A stretch of 64,000 bases of DNA from Pseudomonadales bacterium (lineage in GTDB: Bacteria; Pseudomonadota; Gammaproteobacteria; Pseudomonadales; Porticoccaceae), in contig JACKOF010000001.1 of assembly GCA_024234435.1 (NCBI GenBank), positions 2,079,749-2,143,748 on the forward strand, given 5' to 3'. Under the pieces are notes generated by a model. It was not told where the DNA came from, searched no databases, and worked only from the letters and a program-made list of their open reading frames with translations. Each line of letters begins with the position of its first letter. Positions within the stretch are counted from its first letter, which is position 1. Shown one piece after another: positions 27,996 through 35,778 of this stretch. The position numbers and the translations under genes are program-made.

Positions 27996-28919
27996 TTAGC
28001 GGGTAGCCAGCCCGGATAAATATTGCTTGGGCGTAATGCCGGTGATTGTTTTAAAGGTAGCCGAGAAATGGGAGGCACTGCTAAAGCCCAGTTGATAGGC
28101 CACCTCGGTAACACTCCAGCGTTGTGACCCCAGCAACTCCTTGGCTCGGGCAATACGACGGTTGACAATGAAACGGTGGGGGGGGCAGCCAAATTGTCTG
28201 GTAAACTGCTCACAAAACGCTGTGCGCCCCAAACCGGCTATATCGGCCAGTTCGTCAATCTGTAATCGGTCACCCATTCGCCGCTCTATTTCGTCCAGCA
28301 CGGCCGAAAAGTCGGCACTTCCCGGCTCGACCCTCACCTCTTCCTGCTGTTGCGCCAATTGAACAGGCTCAACCTTGTTATCCGAAACCACATGCAGCAA
28401 GTGCCAAGCGAGCGCCTCAAGTACCTTTGCCCGGTAGTGAGAGGCATCAATAGAAGTCACCCTGGAAGCCTTCAGTAAGGTCTGGACACTGGCATGGGTG
28501 TAGTCATCGCGAACAGCGAACAGGCAGTGCGGCAAATCGATAAGTCGGCTACCGCTATCACCGAATAAGCTGGTGGCGCTGTCCGGGAAATGCATGGTGG
28601 CAAACGTAACCGGTCCCTCGATAAGGTATTCAATGGGCTGACTGCGCGGGACAATTGTAATATCTCCCGGCCTGGAAAATCTCTCGCTGATCCCGTTTTC
28701 GGTAAAAATCCGCAACCGTCTGACACCGCCCAAATGGACAGCTAGCGTAACTTCACTCAGACGGGGAATAAGCACCTTCTTCACTGGCTTGAGTCCCCAG
28801 CTGTAAAATTTGATGCCTGTACTCGGTCGCCCGGCACATTCCAGTAGCGGCTTGGTCTGACATACTCTTGTATAACCTTCGAAAGCAGGCACACTGGAAC
28901 TTATTGAGGCTACATTCAT
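27996..28919 (-). CDS. AraC-family transcriptional regulator
   Basis: The ATG at 28919 (307 residues) has AAGAGAT upstream and is preferred over in-frame TTG 28952. The C-terminal third carries the two helix-turn-helix motifs of AraC/XylS proteins: LQIDELADIAGLGRTAFCEQF and WSVTEVAYQLGFSSASHFSATFK, with GITPKQYL at the end. The N-terminal part is a cupin-like sensing domain. It is convergent with the OYE gene and divergent from the sulfotransferase gene, so both flanking gene sets are plausible targets. The effector is unknown. Confidence 0.9.
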   Translation of the reverse strand: MNVASISSSVPAFEGYTRVCQTKPLLECAGRPSTGIKFYSWGLKPVKKVLIPRLSEVTLAVHLGGVRRLRIFTENGISERFSRPGDITIVPRSQPIEYLIEGPVTFATMHFPDSATSLFGDSGSRLIDLPHCLFAVRDDYTHASVQTLLKASRVTSIDASHYRAKVLEALAWHLLHVVSDNKVEPVQLAQQQEEVRVEPGSADFSAVLDEIERRMGDRLQIDELADIAGLGRTAFCEQFTRQFGCPPHRFIVNRRIARAKELLGSQRWSVTEVAYQLGFSSASHFSATFKTITGITPKQYLSGLATR

Positions 28920-29053
28920 TATAGTTATCTCTTGCTTATAGTTCCCAGACAAAACGTCTATTCACCCCGCCTGAATACCAGCCCCCAGAGTCTGCCTCGG
29001 ACGATTATGTCAATCACTCAGCGAATAATTTTGGTATTACGCAAAGGGTGAAA

Positions 29054-29082
29054 TTGATAAAAATAACCTATTGTACTAAAAC
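29054..29082 (+). promoter_or_regulatory. Possible sigma-70 promoter of the sulfotransferase operon
   Basis: TTGATA at 29054-29059 and TAAAAC at 29077-29082 are spaced by 17 bases, placing the start about 20 bases before ATG 29109. It lies in the 189-bp region between the divergent AraC-family gene and the sulfotransferase gene, where a regulator-binding site would also be expected. The -10 match is only moderate. Confidence 0.4.
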
Positions 29083-29108
29083 AAGCAGAATACAGTAGAA
29101 GTCTAATA

Positions 29109-30293
29109 ATGCAAACAGCTGACACTTTACCCCCCCCGAAAACGGTCCCGGACTTACTGGCGACCGCCCGTGAAGCAACTGGATTGTCCGATTTTGGCGA
29201 TATGCAGTTTCTGGCCGGACTCGAAAACGTCGTAGCGGGCTTTAACAACGAAGCGCAGCTAACAGCCATCGGCGAACAAATGGCCTTTGGTGGGTTGCTG
29301 AATTTCCTCATCAATCGTCTGCGCTATATCCGGGATATCAAAGACCACCCCGAGATTCTGGAAGAAGACATCGTTAAGCCGATTATCATCCTTGGCTTGC
29401 CCCGAACCGGCACCACCAAACTACAACGAATACTGTCTGCAGACCCGCAGTCACAGCCCATGACCTACTGGCGGATGATGAATCCGGCGCCATTACCGGG
29501 CGAAGAACCAGGCAACCCCAAAGAGCGAATCGAAGTCGCAGAAGCCGTGGTACAAATGCTGGCCGAGAACTTCCCCAACTTCATGGCTCGCCATCCTACG
29601 GAGGCGCAACAGCCGGACGAGGAAGTGTTGCTGATGCAAGGCGCCTTTCAATGCGCGGTGACTTGGCTGTTCGCGCGTATGCCATCCTTCTATGACTTTG
29701 TGATGGAGGTCGATCAGCTGCCAACCTACCAATATCTGCATTCCCAGATGCAATACCTGCAGTGGCAAGACGGTGGCGGTCGCGGTCGTTCCTGGATACT
29801 GAAGTCGCCTTGCCACACTGGCTATCTCGACACACTGCTGCAGGTATTCCCCGACGCTGTTCTGGTGAACTGTCACCGCGATGTCGGCAAGGTTATTCCC
29901 TCGATTTCAGCGCTCGTTGAAGAAATGCGCCGCATCCACAGCGACCCTGTTGACCGGTCTGTCATTGGGCCCGAAATGCTCGACTATTTTGGCCGTTTAA
30001 TGGACAGGCATCTTCAGCAACGCGCAAAACTCCCCCCGGGACGCGTTCTCGACTTCCGGTATGAAGATATTGTCAACGACGTCATTGGCGTCGTTCAACA
30101 GATCTACTCAACCATCGGGCGTACGCTGACCCAGGAAGCGATTGATGCGATTACGGCACACGAACAAGAACGCCCGCAACATCAGTTTGGTAGCTACACC
30201 TATTCGGCAGCCGATTTCGGCCTGACACAGGAAATGATCGACAAGCGTTTTGCCACCTATCAGCAGAGCTACGCCGATTATCTCCGCGATTAA
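29109..30293 (+). CDS. Sulfotransferase family protein
   Basis: The 394-residue protein has the 5'-PSB loop IILGLPRTGTTKLQRIL near residue 98 and a 3'-phosphate-binding region VLVNCHRDVGKVIPSISAL near residue 255, the two PAPS-binding elements of sulfotransferases. It belongs to the large bacterial group with a YxxxL-rich helical C-terminus, probably acting on lipid- or steroid-like hydroxyls, but the acceptor is not evident. It is the first of four co-directional genes (sulfotransferase, DUF1214-like, SDR, phosphotransferase) diverging from the AraC regulator. The ribosome site is weak. Confidence 0.85.
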   Translation: MQTADTLPPPKTVPDLLATAREATGLSDFGDMQFLAGLENVVAGFNNEAQLTAIGEQMAFGGLLNFLINRLRYIRDIKDHPEILEEDIVKPIIILGLPRTGTTKLQRILSADPQSQPMTYWRMMNPAPLPGEEPGNPKERIEVAEAVVQMLAENFPNFMARHPTEAQQPDEEVLLMQGAFQCAVTWLFARMPSFYDFVMEVDQLPTYQYLHSQMQYLQWQDGGGRGRSWILKSPCHTGYLDTLLQVFPDAVLVNCHRDVGKVIPSISALVEEMRRIHSDPVDRSVIGPEMLDYFGRLMDRHLQQRAKLPPGRVLDFRYEDIVNDVIGVVQQIYSTIGRTLTQEAIDAITAHEQERPQHQFGSYTYSAADFGLTQEMIDKRFATYQQSYADYLRD

Positions 30294-30321
30294 ACCAGAT
30301 TAAATTTTGAGGAATCAGGAC

Positions 30322-31509
30322 ATGACAGAAAGAGCATCATTTGAACATTTGAAATTTTCCAACCCGGAAATCTGGCGTGAAGTCGTCAAGGTAATGGGGG
30401 AAATTGAATCACTGGTTTGGGACGACCCTCTGGTCACCGATGATCTCACGCGTGCTGAAGGTGTAAGACAGCTCACTCGCCTCATTGCAGGTGGTTTGCC
30501 CATCACCATGGAAATGATCAATCCGGACTACCCTCAGTTTCTGCAGCTACTGAGTACCCGCGTCCAGTGGGGTCTGCCTTCGGCAGACTGCCACTACGTT
30601 TGGGCACCAGCGCATGGCGACAATGTCTACCGTATTGTTGGTGATCGCGGCACCGCCCGGGTCATTGACCTTGAAGTCCGGGAAGGCCATATCGCCCACT
30701 TGGGAGACTGGAAACTGTTCCACAGACTGCAGGAGCTGGAAGTTGGCCCTAACAATCAGGTAGAGATTATTGCCAGCCGAGAGCGTCCTGCCAACGCAGC
30801 CAACTGGTTGCAGCTTCCCGAAGGGCCGTGCAATATCATTTTCCGCAACTATTTTTATGACTGGGATACCGAGCAGGCCGCGCGCCTGACCATCATTACG
30901 GAAGACAAGCCCTACCCGCCACCGGCTCTCACGGAGGACGATATTCGTCGCAATCTTGAGTTATTCTGCGATTTGCTCCGCGAGATGCCTGCAGGCTTTC
31001 ACCAAACGGTCAAGGAGTACTACAACGGTTCTCCTGATGAGTTGTCGTTTGACGGTATCGATTACGGCTTTGCTTCTTTGCGTTACGGTAAAGGTGTCTA
31101 CGATATCGCTGAGGACGAAGCTCTGGTGCTGGAAATCGAATTGCCAAAAACCAAGTTCTGGAATATCCAGTTAAGCAGTCACTTCTGGGAAGCACGCGAC
31201 TACAATTTGCGCCAGACTTCATTGAATGGTCACCAGGCACACGTTGACGACGACGGGGTATTCCGCGCGGTTATTTCTCACAAAGACCCGGGCGTTGCCA
31301 ACTGGCTGGATACTGGGGGCCACCCAAAGGGGCTTATTACGGCCCGCTATTTCGAGGCTGATTCAATTCTCCCGACCCGCATTCAACGTACCAAACTGAG
31401 TCAGGTTGACGATCTGTTGCCCGAGGGAACAGCCCGTGTCTCGGCTGAGGAAAGACAGCGGATTCTCGAAAAGCGCGCATGGTCATTCCCCCGCATTGGT
31501 CGTGAATAA
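30322..31509 (+). CDS. DUF1214-like protein of unknown function
   Basis: ATG 30322 (395 residues) is preferred because GAGGA lies eight bases upstream; the in-frame TTG 30307 has no site. There is no signal peptide or membrane segment. The C-terminal region, with KTKFWNIQLSSHFWEARDY near residue 285 and DDDGVFRAVISHKDPGVANWLDTGG, resembles DUF1214 proteins that also occur near sulfotransferases and steroid or terpenoid genes. The N-terminal half is unassigned. It lies 13 to 28 bases after the sulfotransferase gene, so the two are likely co-expressed. No catalytic residues can be named. Confidence 0.7.
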   Translation: MTERASFEHLKFSNPEIWREVVKVMGEIESLVWDDPLVTDDLTRAEGVRQLTRLIAGGLPITMEMINPDYPQFLQLLSTRVQWGLPSADCHYVWAPAHGDNVYRIVGDRGTARVIDLEVREGHIAHLGDWKLFHRLQELEVGPNNQVEIIASRERPANAANWLQLPEGPCNIIFRNYFYDWDTEQAARLTIITEDKPYPPPALTEDDIRRNLELFCDLLREMPAGFHQTVKEYYNGSPDELSFDGIDYGFASLRYGKGVYDIAEDEALVLEIELPKTKFWNIQLSSHFWEARDYNLRQTSLNGHQAHVDDDGVFRAVISHKDPGVANWLDTGGHPKGLITARYFEADSILPTRIQRTKLSQVDDLLPEGTARVSAEERQRILEKRAWSFPRIGRE

Positions 31510-31541
31510 CCACAACACGGATCAGAACATCAGGAGAACAT

Positions 31542-32318
31542 GTGACTAATCTCGAAACACTATTTTCCATGAAAGGAAAAGTCGTCGTGATTACCGGAGC
31601 AGGAACCGGTATGGGCAAACAGTTTTCCCACACTCTGGCAAAGGCCGGGGCCAAGGTGGTCTGTGTTGCACGCAATGCAGATCGCCTGGAACAGGTAGTT
31701 GCTGATATCCGCAAATTGGGCGGTGAGGCGATTGCTGTTGCCGGCGATGTGGGTGACAGGCAATCGATTGAATCTGTTTTCGATCAGACTGAAGAAGATT
31801 TTGGTCGCGCCAATGTGCTGGTGCATTGCGCAGCCCAAGCTGATTACAGCCTGTTCCCGGATATTGACGACGAAACCTGGGACAATCTTGTCAAAGTAAA
31901 CCTGTCCGGAACTATGCGCCTGTGCCGAAGCTTTTCCCAACGCCTGATTACCGCTGAAGAACCAGGGGCGATCGTAATCATCACGTCGATTACTGGCGAC
32001 AGAGTAATGCCAGGCATGCCCGGCTACTCCACGCTGAAAGCGGCGTCAAATCAGCTGGTGAAAGCCATGGCCCGGGACATGTTTGGCCGTGACATCCGTG
32101 TCAATGCTCTATCTCCGGGGTATTTCAGAACTGAGATGTCCGCCGATTTGTTCGACACCGAAGAAGGCCGAGCATTGATCCAGCTACACCCTTTAAAACG
32201 GCTGGGCAATGTCGAGGAACTCGACGGCCCTTTGCTGCTACTGGCCAGCGATGCCTCGTGTCACATGAATGGTTCTATCGTCACCGTTGATGCAGGCCAC
32301 TCGATTGCTCTGGCCTGA
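31542..32318 (+). CDS. Short-chain dehydrogenase/reductase
   Basis: This 258-residue classical SDR has the cofactor motif TGAGTGMG (residues 18-25) and the catalytic set Ser149, Tyr162 and Lys166 (YSTLK). The residues after beta-2 (ARNADRLE) favour neither cofactor decisively. The start is GTG 31542 with AGGAG at 31532-31536. Located after the sulfotransferase and DUF1214-like genes, it may oxidise or reduce the same hydroxyl/ketone substrate. The substrate is unknown. Confidence 0.9.
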   Translation: MTNLETLFSMKGKVVVITGAGTGMGKQFSHTLAKAGAKVVCVARNADRLEQVVADIRKLGGEAIAVAGDVGDRQSIESVFDQTEEDFGRANVLVHCAAQADYSLFPDIDDETWDNLVKVNLSGTMRLCRSFSQRLITAEEPGAIVIITSITGDRVMPGMPGYSTLKAASNQLVKAMARDMFGRDIRVNALSPGYFRTEMSADLFDTEEGRALIQLHPLKRLGNVEELDGPLLLLASDASCHMNGSIVTVDAGHSIALA

Positions 32319-32343
32319 TATTCAGAACAACGCCTTTGGGTAA

Positions 32344-32386
32344 GGTCTGGCGTAAACGGTTTGAAAAGCAAACCCGTTGCCAGGCC
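32344..32386. other. Intercistronic stem-loop without a T-run
   Basis: GGTCTGGC and AACGGTTTG on the left arm (32344-32363) pair with CAAACCCGTT and GCCAGGCC on the right (32369-32386), with one G-U pair and small bulges, around a five-base loop. No U-tract follows, so it is not a standard terminator. It lies in the 103-bp gap between the SDR and the phosphotransferase gene and may stabilise or process the transcript. Confidence 0.5.
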
Positions 32387-32421
32387 GGAAGCAACAGACT
32401 AATTAAAGCAGGGGATAAATA

Positions 32422-33585
32422 ATGCTAACCGTTGAAGAAATCACCCGGCGTTTTCACGCTGAACAGAAAAATCCGATCCGGCCGACAAAAGCAACGGATC
32501 TCCCCCCAACCTTTGAGTCTATAACTAACGAGTGGCTGACTGCGGTACTCGGTAGTGTGCCCGGCGCTGAAGTAATATCCCACGAATTGGGGCCCGAAGA
32601 TGACGGCACATCAAATCGTCGTTTCATTTATATGACATGGAATGATGAGGGACAAGCCGCGGGACTGCCCAAGAGCGTATTCTGCAAGGGAACGCAGAGC
32701 CTGGAAAGCCGCTTTATTCTGGGTCTGAACGGCGGTGTAAAAGCCGAAGTGAACGCTTACAAAGTGCTGCTGCCAAAATTGGGCGTTATCGCGCCCTGCC
32801 CATTCCATGCCATTTACGATCCCGAAACGCTTAACTCGATAATCGTTCTGGAAGATCTTGCAGATAAAGTCGACTTTTGCACAATGGAAACGGATCTGAC
32901 CTATGAGCTTGCCCAGAGTCAGATGCGTTTGCTGGCAGAGCTGCACGCGACCTTTTACGAAAGCGATGCACTCGATAATGAACTGAGCATGTTTGATACA
33001 TGGGAAGACTTTTTCTTTATTACCTGTGATGACCTGGGCTGGGCCGATGCCAGCATTAAAGGTTTCAGCGCCTCAAAAGAAGTGGTCCCGCCCCGCCTGT
33101 TTGCCCGTGAGCCGGAAGTTTGGCCGGCAACCGTAAAAGCCGGCAGAGCTCACTCAACAATGCCCCAGGGCATGATTCACTCCGACGTTCATTTGAAGAA
33201 CTGGTTCATCACCCCGGACGGAGAGATGGGTATTAACGATTGGCAAAACTGTACCAAGGGAAATGGTTCTCGCGATCTTGCGTACTGTATTTCAACAGGC
33301 CTTACCCCGGAAAAACGCAGGGAATGGGAACGCGATCTTCTTGAGTATTATATCGATCAGTTTGAGGCATTCGGTGGGCCGCGCCTGGATTTTGATCTGA
33401 CATTCAAGCGTTACAAGCAACAGTTGTTTATGGCGCTCTCATGGTGGAGCGGCACGCTGGGCAGGCCCGAGGGCGCGCCTATGATGCAGCCTCAGGAAAC
33501 ATCTCTGGAATTTATTCGCCGAATAAGCATTGCCATCGACGACCTTGATGCCCTGGACAGTTTTGACGACCAAGCCGTGGGCTAA
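32422..33585 (+). CDS. Aminoglycoside-phosphotransferase-like kinase (APH/ChoK superfamily)
   Basis: This 387-residue protein kinase-like phosphotransferase has the catalytic loop MIHSDVHLKNWF (near residue 255) with the metal-binding INDWQNC downstream. It has an N-terminal lobe with an FCKG segment as a possible nucleotide-contact strand. These proteins phosphorylate small hydroxylated molecules; resistance to aminoglycosides is not implied. AGGGGA precedes the ATG. It is the last gene of the sulfotransferase set, followed by a long palindromic terminator. Similar kinases occur in sterol or terpene catabolic clusters, which is the basis for suggesting a shared small-molecule pathway. Confidence 0.8.
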   Translation: MLTVEEITRRFHAEQKNPIRPTKATDLPPTFESITNEWLTAVLGSVPGAEVISHELGPEDDGTSNRRFIYMTWNDEGQAAGLPKSVFCKGTQSLESRFILGLNGGVKAEVNAYKVLLPKLGVIAPCPFHAIYDPETLNSIIVLEDLADKVDFCTMETDLTYELAQSQMRLLAELHATFYESDALDNELSMFDTWEDFFFITCDDLGWADASIKGFSASKEVVPPRLFAREPEVWPATVKAGRAHSTMPQGMIHSDVHLKNWFITPDGEMGINDWQNCTKGNGSRDLAYCISTGLTPEKRREWERDLLEYYIDQFEAFGGPRLDFDLTFKRYKQQLFMALSWWSGTLGRPEGAPMMQPQETSLEFIRRISIAIDDLDALDSFDDQAVG

Positions 33586-33604
33586 TCAACTGCATATCGG
33601 CAGA

Positions 33605-33640
33605 TACACAAAGGCCCTGACTAGTCAGGGCCTTTGTGTA
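33605..33640. terminator. Perfect 36-bp palindrome, likely bidirectional terminator between kinase gene and ssb
   Basis: The sequence from TACACAAAGGCCCTGACT to its exact complement AGTCAGGGCCTTTGTGTA is a perfect 18+18 palindrome with no loop. It sits between the convergent ends of the kinase gene and ssb. The flanking T-runs are short, so termination is probable but it may also be a cruciform or binding site. Confidence 0.65.
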
Positions 33641-33665
33641 TTCGTTTAACCATCCGACTTAAGCG

Positions 33666-34139
33666 TCAGAACGGAATATCATCGTCAAAACTGTCAAAGC
33701 CACCAGCTGGATGATCGGGCTCTGCCGGAGCAGCAGCCGAGGAAGACGGCGGCTGGCTTGAGGCTCGTGCCGGAGCAGTCTCGTAATCACCACCAGCGCC
33801 ACCTCGACTATCGAGCATCTGCATCTCGGCAGCCACAATCTCTGTTGTATAGCGGTCCTGTCCATCCTGCCCCTGCCACTTACGGGTTCGCAGTGAACCT
33901 TCCAGATAAACTTTGCTTCCCTTGCGCAAATATTCAGCCGCTATCTCGGCAAGACGATTGAAAAACACCACCCGGTGCCATTCAGTACGCTCCTGTTGCT
34001 GGCCTGTCTGCTTGTCCTTCCAGCTTTCTGATGTTGCTACGGTAATATTGGTAACAGCACCACCGCTTGGCATATAGCGAGTTTCAGGATCTTTCCCCAG
34101 ATTGCCCACCAAGATGACTTTATTGACGCCACGAGCCAT
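33666..34139 (-). CDS. ssb: Single-stranded DNA-binding protein SSB
   Basis: This 157-residue SSB has an OB-fold N-terminus (MARGVNKVILVGNLGKDPETRY) and GSKVYLEGSLRTRKWQ. A Gly/Pro/Ala/Ser-rich linker follows, ending in the acidic tip DSFDDDIPF that recruits repair proteins. In Pseudomonas ssb lies next to an MFS gene and uvrA. Here that MFS gene begins over 3 kb away, and uvrA is about 24 kb away, because glycan genes intervene. Confidence 0.97.
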   Translation of the reverse strand: MARGVNKVILVGNLGKDPETRYMPSGGAVTNITVATSESWKDKQTGQQQERTEWHRVVFFNRLAEIAAEYLRKGSKVYLEGSLRTRKWQGQDGQDRYTTEIVAAEMQMLDSRGGAGGDYETAPARASSQPPSSSAAAPAEPDHPAGGFDSFDDDIPF

Positions 34140-34240
34140 GTCGTTCTCCGTTTGTTCTGTGTTCTATAAAAGTTTCATAAACCCGAAAATGACGAAAGAG
34201 TTTAACGCGGAAGCTACCCACTGTCATTAATCGCCAGACT

Positions 34241-35608
34241 TTATTCACCGACAGGACTGTCATCGAGCATCGCCAATATCTGTCTGGTCTTTTCTTCCAC
34301 ACGCTGGTAAGCCCTCGCTTCAATATTCAAACGTACTACCGGCTCGGTATTGCTCATTCTGAGGTTAAAGCGCCAGTCAGAAAACGTCATGCTGACGCCA
34401 TCAATATGCTCGATACTTGTCGCTTCATTCGCAAACCGGCTCTCAACCTGCTTCAGTATTTCAGCAGCGTCGGCAACCACGCGGTTTATTTCGCCCGAAC
34501 ACGGAAACTTCTTCGCCCGCTCGCCGATCAATTGCGACATGGTATACCCGGTTACACCCATCAGCTCGGCAACCAGCAACCAGGGGATCATACCACTGTC
34601 ACAGTAAGCAAAATCGCGAAAGTAGTGGTGGGCACTCATCTCACCACCGTACGCTGCGTCCTGTTCTCGCATCACTTGCTTCATAAAAGCATGCCCACAC
34701 TTGCTTTGTACTGCACGGCCTCCGTGCTGCTCGCAGACATCTATGGTGTTCCATGTCAGTCTTGGGTCATGGACTATTTTTGCTCCCGGCTGCTTTCGTA
34801 AAAAAGCTTCGGCCAGCAGACCAACAATATAATAACCTTCGATAAAGCTGCCGTTTTCATCAAAAAAGAAGCACCGGTCAAAGTCGCCATCCCAGGCAAT
34901 ACCCAGATCCGCCTGATGCTCAATGACCGCATCTGCCGTATGATGACGGTTCTCGGGCAGTAGCGGGTTGGGAATGCCATTCGGAAAGCTGCCATCCGGC
35001 TGGTGATACACCTTGATAAACTCAAAGGGCAAATGTTTTTCAAGTCCGTCCAGAACAGGACCTGCATTGCCATTACCGGCATTAACAACAATTTTCAGAG
35101 GCTTTAAAGACGACACATTCAAGCAGGACAACAGGTGCTCAATATAGGCCGGAAAACAATTTGCTGAATTGTAGGTACCCTTTTCAGCTGTTGGCAACCG
35201 CGAGATATCGCATGCCTCTGCAAGCTTGCGGATTTCAACCAGTCCGGTATCTGCACTGACAGGCCTGGAATCCTCCCGAACAAGTTTCAGGCCATTGTAA
35301 TTCAGCGGGTTGTGACTGGCTGTCACCATAATGCCCCCGCTGGTTTTCAGATATGAAGTCGCAAAATAAACCTCTTCCGTACCACAAAGGCCGATATCGA
35401 GCACATTCACACCTTCATCGCGAAGACCTTCTGCCAACGCCATTTTTAACTCTTCACTGGTTGGGCGAATATCGCCTCCTACAATCACCGTTTCAGGTTT
35501 CAACCATTGAGCATAGGCACGCCCGACACGATAAGCCACCTCGCTGTTCAGTTCGCTTCCGAGTTTGCCTCGAATATCATAGGCTTTAAAACAGGTTATT
35601 TTTATCAT
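34241..35608 (-). CDS. cpsG: Phosphomannomutase CpsG/ManB type
   Basis: This enzyme converts mannose-6-phosphate to mannose-1-phosphate, feeding ManC for GDP-mannose. The 455-residue alpha-D-phosphohexomutase has the phosphoserine loop TASHNPLNYNGLK (Ser near residue 98), the metal loop WDGDFDRCFFF, the sugar-binding GGEMSAHHYF, and the C-terminal phosphate-binding RMSNTEPVVRLN. Length and sequence fit E. coli CpsG more than the larger AlgC. It is separated from manC by the fusion protein and the MFS gene. Confidence 0.93.
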   Translation of the reverse strand: MIKITCFKAYDIRGKLGSELNSEVAYRVGRAYAQWLKPETVIVGGDIRPTSEELKMALAEGLRDEGVNVLDIGLCGTEEVYFATSYLKTSGGIMVTASHNPLNYNGLKLVREDSRPVSADTGLVEIRKLAEACDISRLPTAEKGTYNSANCFPAYIEHLLSCLNVSSLKPLKIVVNAGNGNAGPVLDGLEKHLPFEFIKVYHQPDGSFPNGIPNPLLPENRHHTADAVIEHQADLGIAWDGDFDRCFFFDENGSFIEGYYIVGLLAEAFLRKQPGAKIVHDPRLTWNTIDVCEQHGGRAVQSKCGHAFMKQVMREQDAAYGGEMSAHHYFRDFAYCDSGMIPWLLVAELMGVTGYTMSQLIGERAKKFPCSGEINRVVADAAEILKQVESRFANEATSIEHIDGVSMTFSDWRFNLRMSNTEPVVRLNIEARAYQRVEEKTRQILAMLDDSPVGE

Positions 35609-35778
35609 TTCAGTATCCCTAACACGGCAGCTGCGAGCCGGGGTAGTATAGAGGCCCTGAAATTTTATGAACAGTTATTGAAGTCCGGTTTATTTACACA
35701 GATAAGGTAAATCAGGAAAACGCTCTCACCTTCATGATAAAATCATGATCCGGCGCCCGAACAGATGGATGATACGTT

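Noticed and set aside
32422..33585. Antibiotic resistance gene
   Set aside because: Only the general APH catalytic fold is present; such kinases are common in catabolic clusters and nothing indicates a drug substrate.
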